Shown here: positions 60,710-64,000 of the stretch, one piece after another
Layout: the number at the start of each line of letters is the position of its first letter
Numbering within the stretch: position 1 is the first letter of the stretch
Origin: JAAFIW01 sp031414805
GTDB lineage: Bacteria > Pseudomonadota > Gammaproteobacteria > Burkholderiales > Burkholderiaceae_C
Assembly: GCA_031414805.1 (NCBI GenBank)
Contig: JANOQJ010000005.1
Coordinates: forward strand, 1-64,000
Length of the DNA: 64,000 bases
Reading direction: 5' to 3'
Program-made: the position numbers and the translations under genes
Notes under the pieces: generated by a model
What the model saw: only the letters and a program-made list of their open reading frames with translations
The model's database searches: none
What the model was told of the DNA's origin: nothing

Positions 60710-62017
60710 ATGAACAACACCACAGCAACACCTATCGGCACGCAAGACAGCACAGGCGGCGCGCCAGACAACCCGACCCTGCAGTCTTTGGCGGGCGCCT
60801 TTATCGCCATCAAATCGGCCAACAAGGCCATCGAATTGCAAGCCGTGTTGCCCGTCGTGGCAGGCATTCCCGGGCTGGCCAATGTCAACACGTCCCTTGC
60901 CACCGCCCAGACCAACGCGACCAACTGGACCGGCACCATCAGCGCAAACGTGCAAAACCAGTTGCAGGCCTTGATTGACTACAACAGCCTGTACGTGCCT
61001 CTTGCAGCCTCCATCAACAGCGCCATCGCCGCCATCGGACAGGCGACCACCACCAACCCGCCCAGCCCCGGCACCATGTCCAACCTGGCGGCTGAGCTGT
61101 CGGCACTTCAAGGCCAGATGCAAACCAATTTGTATGGCTCCGGCGGCACGGCCACCGCGCCGCTGGCGGCCAGTGCCCTGGGCGTGTACAACCAGCTGAC
61201 CGCCTACCAGACCGCCGTGGCCACCGACGCGTCGGTGTTCAGCGGCTACGCCACCCTGGCGTTCAACTCCAAAACCGGCGTCAGCGCACAGATCAAGCAA
61301 TACAACGACGACATCGCAGCCGACAACACAGCCATGGCCAAAGATCGGGCCATGATTGGCGGTGGTGCCGCGATGATCGTCACCGGCGTGTTGATTTGCA
61401 TCGTGGCCGTGGCCCTGGCCCCGGAAACCGGGGGTGTGACGATTGCCGCCATTGGCACCGTGGGTGTGGCTGCAGTGGTGGGCGGCGCAGTGATGATTGG
61501 CGTGGCCTCGCACGACCTGAACACCAAAGAAACCGACGTGTCCAACAAGCTGGTGGCCATTGCCAACGACCAGCAGGAACTGGTAAACCTCACCACGCTG
61601 AACACGGCCAGCAGCAATGTGTCCACCCACGCCAGCGACATCTACAGCGCGATGGACACCATCCAGACCAGCTGGCAGCAAATGGACAACAACATGAGCA
61701 GCGTGATCAGCGCGCTGAACATGCCGCAGGCCGAGTTGATGCAGTGGATTGCCCAGCAATCGGGTTCGTCCAACCCCAGCTATTTCGTCATGGGCACCAT
61801 CTTGCAGGCTCAATTTGTCGCGCCACAAGCCAACTGGCTGACCGCTGCCACCACCGCGCAAACCATTTTGACCGCCCTGGCCAGCGTGGTGGATTTCACC
61901 TTGCCCACCGGCACGGTGCCCACGCAAAACGTGATTGCGGCGCACGTACCCGGCTCCCAAGCGCTGGCTTCGCGCAAGCTTGCAGCGCAAGCTTCGGTTT
62001 CGCACGCGATGGCCTGA
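60710..62017 (+). CDS. Alpha-pore-forming toxin component (ClyA/HBL-like), first gene
   Basis: This 435-residue protein has no signal peptide and is nearly all helical. Long amphipathic segments flank a strongly hydrophobic head at about residues 214-265 (MIGGGAAMIVTGVLICIVAV and the GGVTIAAIGTVGVAAVVGG segment). This is the architecture of HBL/NheA and ClyA-type alpha-pore-forming toxins. It probably inserts into target membranes with its two downstream partners (gaps of 15 and 32 bp). Family is by architecture, not alignment. Confidence 0.75.
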   Translation: MNNTTATPIGTQDSTGGAPDNPTLQSLAGAFIAIKSANKAIELQAVLPVVAGIPGLANVNTSLATAQTNATNWTGTISANVQNQLQALIDYNSLYVPLAASINSAIAAIGQATTTNPPSPGTMSNLAAELSALQGQMQTNLYGSGGTATAPLAASALGVYNQLTAYQTAVATDASVFSGYATLAFNSKTGVSAQIKQYNDDIAADNTAMAKDRAMIGGGAAMIVTGVLICIVAVALAPETGGVTIAAIGTVGVAAVVGGAVMIGVASHDLNTKETDVSNKLVAIANDQQELVNLTTLNTASSNVSTHASDIYSAMDTIQTSWQQMDNNMSSVISALNMPQAELMQWIAQQSGSSNPSYFVMGTILQAQFVAPQANWLTAATTAQTILTALASVVDFTLPTGTVPTQNVIAAHVPGSQALASRKLAAQASVSHAMA

Positions 62018-62032
62018 ACGGAGCAACTCTCC

Positions 62033-62911
62033 ATGCTTTCTACCTACTCCCACCTCAGCGCACTGGTACCCGGCGCGCCCACCTCTCTGGCCCTGGCCAC
62101 GCCTGCGGCCATAGAGGCCATTCAACTCGTAGACCAGCAAATTGCCGCCCTGAATTTCGTGCAGATTCAAGGCGGCTTTCAGGGTGCCCAGCAAATGGCG
62201 CAAGCCGTCGCTGGCATGAAGACCGCCGCCGCGCCGTGGCCTGGCGTGAAGGCAGCCATTTTTGCTGCCGCGCGTGAAACGCTGGCTGCTGGCCCGGCCG
62301 CAGCTGCCCTGGGCAATGCAGACAGCACCGCTGCCCAGTTGGCCGCCGACGTGAATGCCTTTGCAACAGGCACCCTGACCAAAATCGTGAGTGACTTTGC
62401 CAGCGCGCAAGCGGGTTTCAACACGTTCAGCGCAGGCATGGATCAGGCCTACAGCCAGAGCGCCAACGCCAACCAGGCAGCCGCCAACGCCATTGCGCAG
62501 GGCCAGCAGCAGATCAACTATGAAATTCAAATGCTGAACGCCAAAGAGAGCAACCTGCGCTCGGCTGGCTCCATCATCATTGGCATCTTCTCGGCGGGCA
62601 TTTCGTATGCGGTGGAAATCCGGCAACTGGAGCAGGAAGCCGATCAACTGCGCTCGCAAGAGCAGCAGCAAAGCTACCAGCTGGCCCTGTACCAGAACTC
62701 GCTGGGCAGCTTCAACAACGCCTTGAACGCCACCAAGCTGGCCGCCTACGCTCTGTCTACCTTGAGCACCAGCCTGCAGCAATCGGCCAATGCGGTGAAG
62801 GACGTGAGCTCCACAACCAACGCCAACCTCATCGTGATGCAAGCCGAGCTTGCACAGTTCAAGTCGGAGTTTGCGCAGGCGGTTACCACCGTTTCGCAAC
62901 TGATGGCCTGA
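62033..62911 (+). CDS. Alpha-pore-forming toxin component, second gene
   Basis: This 292-residue all-helical protein has no signal peptide and a short hydrophobic head at about residues 178-198 (SAGSIIIGIFSAGISYAVEI). Long helices precede and follow it, ending in a Gln/Ala-rich coiled coil. GGAG nine bases upstream supports the ATG at 62033. It is the shortest of the three and probably the second component that assembles with the others, as AhlC/NheB-type subunits do. Confidence 0.72.
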   Translation: MLSTYSHLSALVPGAPTSLALATPAAIEAIQLVDQQIAALNFVQIQGGFQGAQQMAQAVAGMKTAAAPWPGVKAAIFAAARETLAAGPAAAALGNADSTAAQLAADVNAFATGTLTKIVSDFASAQAGFNTFSAGMDQAYSQSANANQAAANAIAQGQQQINYEIQMLNAKESNLRSAGSIIIGIFSAGISYAVEIRQLEQEADQLRSQEQQQSYQLALYQNSLGSFNNALNATKLAAYALSTLSTSLQQSANAVKDVSSTTNANLIVMQAELAQFKSEFAQAVTTVSQLMA

Positions 62912-62943
62912 ATCACCTTCACTCATTCATTCAGGAACCCACC

Positions 62944-64000
62944 ATGTTGCCTCCCTCAACTGACCTTATTCCGCCGGGCAGCGGCAGCGCTGCGCTGGAC
63001 GCGCAGGCGCAGAGCCTGCTGAACGCGCACAACCTGGCCTTTGGCAGCGCGTTAACACTCATCGTGCAACCGCCGTTCACCAACGGCCTGCTCGCCACCC
63101 TGCCCGAAGACCAGGCCCTGGCCGCACGGCACGCAACGATTTTCAAGAATGGCTGGGGAATGGGGGTGGCCACCACCTTCATCACCTCGCTGACCGCCAT
63201 CAGCCTGTTTACCCAGAGTCTTTTCAGCGGTGATTTAAAGCGCATCGCGCAGCAGCTGGACAGCGTGAGCCCACAAGACCCCAGCTACCCCGGGCTGCTA
63301 ACCGACTTTCGCCAGATCCTGGCGGCCATCGTGGCCACCTGCTGCGACACCGACCCCGACTCAGGCAGCATGTTGCTGAGCATGCAGCAGATGATCACCA
63401 ACCTGACCGGTTTGGCATCACAAATCGACGACGACGACACCCGCATTCACACCGCTTTGGGCGAGGTAAACAACTCGCAGGTCATCATCGGTCTGGAAGC
63501 TCAGCAGCGCACGCTGCAGGACCAGTTGGCCGATGTGAACCAGCAAATCTCGCAGGGCGCCACCACCACCATCGCGTCCGACATCGCCTTCGGCTTTTCA
63601 TTCGCCACACCATTTACCGATGGCGGCGTGACACCCGGCGCGGTGGCCGGTGCGGTATTGAGCGTGGTGGGCGAGGCTGATGCCATCAAGCAGTTTGAAG
63701 AACAAACCCAGGCACTAACCGACCAGCAAGACCAGCTGAGCGAGCAAATTTTCAACCTGGCCAACACGATCGCCAGCGACAAGGCCGACGCCATGACCTT
63801 GACACTCGTCGCTGCACAAATGGGCGTGTTCAACACCCAGATCAAAAGCCTGCTGGCCGAATGCGAAGGCATCCTCGCGCAAATGGAGCAATGGAAAGAA
63901 TCGCTGGACCTGCTGTCCGACCTCTCCAGCCCGCCGTCTGCCAACTACTACACCTACCAGGTCACAGCAGCCAGCAGCTACTGGGCAGACCTGCAAGCGC
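62944..64000 (+). CDS. Alpha-pore-forming toxin component, third gene (runs off the window)
   Basis: At least 352 residues are visible and the frame stays open to the edge. The ATG at 62944 has AGGAA seven bases upstream. Helices flank a weakly hydrophobic head at about residues 210-240 (TTTIASDIAFGFSFATPFTD and VAGAVLSVVG). A Gln/Asp-rich coiled coil follows. Length so far suggests it is nearly complete. With the two preceding genes it makes a tripartite set. No signal peptide is seen. Confidence 0.72.
   Translation, partial: MLPPSTDLIPPGSGSAALDAQAQSLLNAHNLAFGSALTLIVQPPFTNGLLATLPEDQALAARHATIFKNGWGMGVATTFITSLTAISLFTQSLFSGDLKRIAQQLDSVSPQDPSYPGLLTDFRQILAAIVATCCDTDPDSGSMLLSMQQMITNLTGLASQIDDDDTRIHTALGEVNNSQVIIGLEAQQRTLQDQLADVNQQISQGATTTIASDIAFGFSFATPFTDGGVTPGAVAGAVLSVVGEADAIKQFEEQTQALTDQQDQLSEQIFNLANTIASDKADAMTLTLVAAQMGVFNTQIKSLLAECEGILAQMEQWKESLDLLSDLSSPPSANYYTYQVTAASSYWADLQA

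Noticed and set aside
60695..62926. A 743-codon minus-strand frame across the first two toxin-like genes
   Set aside because: Its composition is Gly/His/Arg-rich shadow, and the plus-strand genes have ribosome-binding sites and a coherent helical architecture.

Overview
The window looks like a chromosomal segment of a betaproteobacterium of the Comamonadaceae (Rhodoferax/Polaromonas-like). The evidence is the tig-clpP-clpX-lon order flanked by tRNAs, a Bug-type solute-binding protein, an HpnC squalene synthase, a high G+C coding style, and a dispersed 45-bp repeat (core CTGCTCAAGCAGCTATT) present about 19 times. The species assignment is inference; no rRNA lies in the window.

Layout. 1-12 kb is housekeeping: class I fumarase, a nucleotidyltransferase-fold protein, glutamate racemase, a flavin reductase-like protein, a DUF6806 protein, tRNA-Leu(UAA), tRNA-Cys, tRNA-Gly, then lon, clpX, clpP, tig and tRNA-Leu(UAG) on the minus strand. 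12-17 kb holds an RND efflux pump with its adaptor, then hpnC and a cupredoxin-like periplasmic protein. 18-22 kb is accessory: a glycine-zipper membrane protein with a small partner, a decayed vapC, a PhyH dioxygenase, an intact vapBC and two unknown small genes. 22-27 kb is a catabolic cluster (Bug receptor, CaiB/BaiF CoA-transferase, HMG-CoA lyase-like gene with a one-base frameshift) with a divergent LysR regulator.

27-47 kb is devoted to metals: a His-rich protein with a TonB receptor, a second TonB receptor with an ABC ATPase and two DUF3526 permeases, a third TonB receptor with a PAP2 phosphatase, and then a Fur-family (Zur-like) regulator divergent from a six-gene run: CobW GTPase, TonB receptor, periplasmic binding protein, FecCD permease, ATPase, and a CbiX-like/[2Fe-2S] fusion. 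The two halves are separated by two GCAAC-N3-GTTGC palindromes. 47-54.6 kb is a czcCBA heavy-metal efflux operon with small accessory genes.

54.8-64 kb is accessory again: a proline-linker lipoprotein, an MFS transporter, a MITE-like element, a fragment of an acyl-CoA ligase, an L,D-transpeptidase-like protein overlapping a DUF4952 periplasmic protein (a possible toxin/immunity pair), a duplicated fragment of the MFS gene, and finally three consecutive genes that read as a tripartite ClyA/HBL-type alpha-pore-forming toxin. The third of these runs off the window. The toxin operon, the Zur-like metal locus and the coding behaviour of the dispersed repeat are the most interesting parts.
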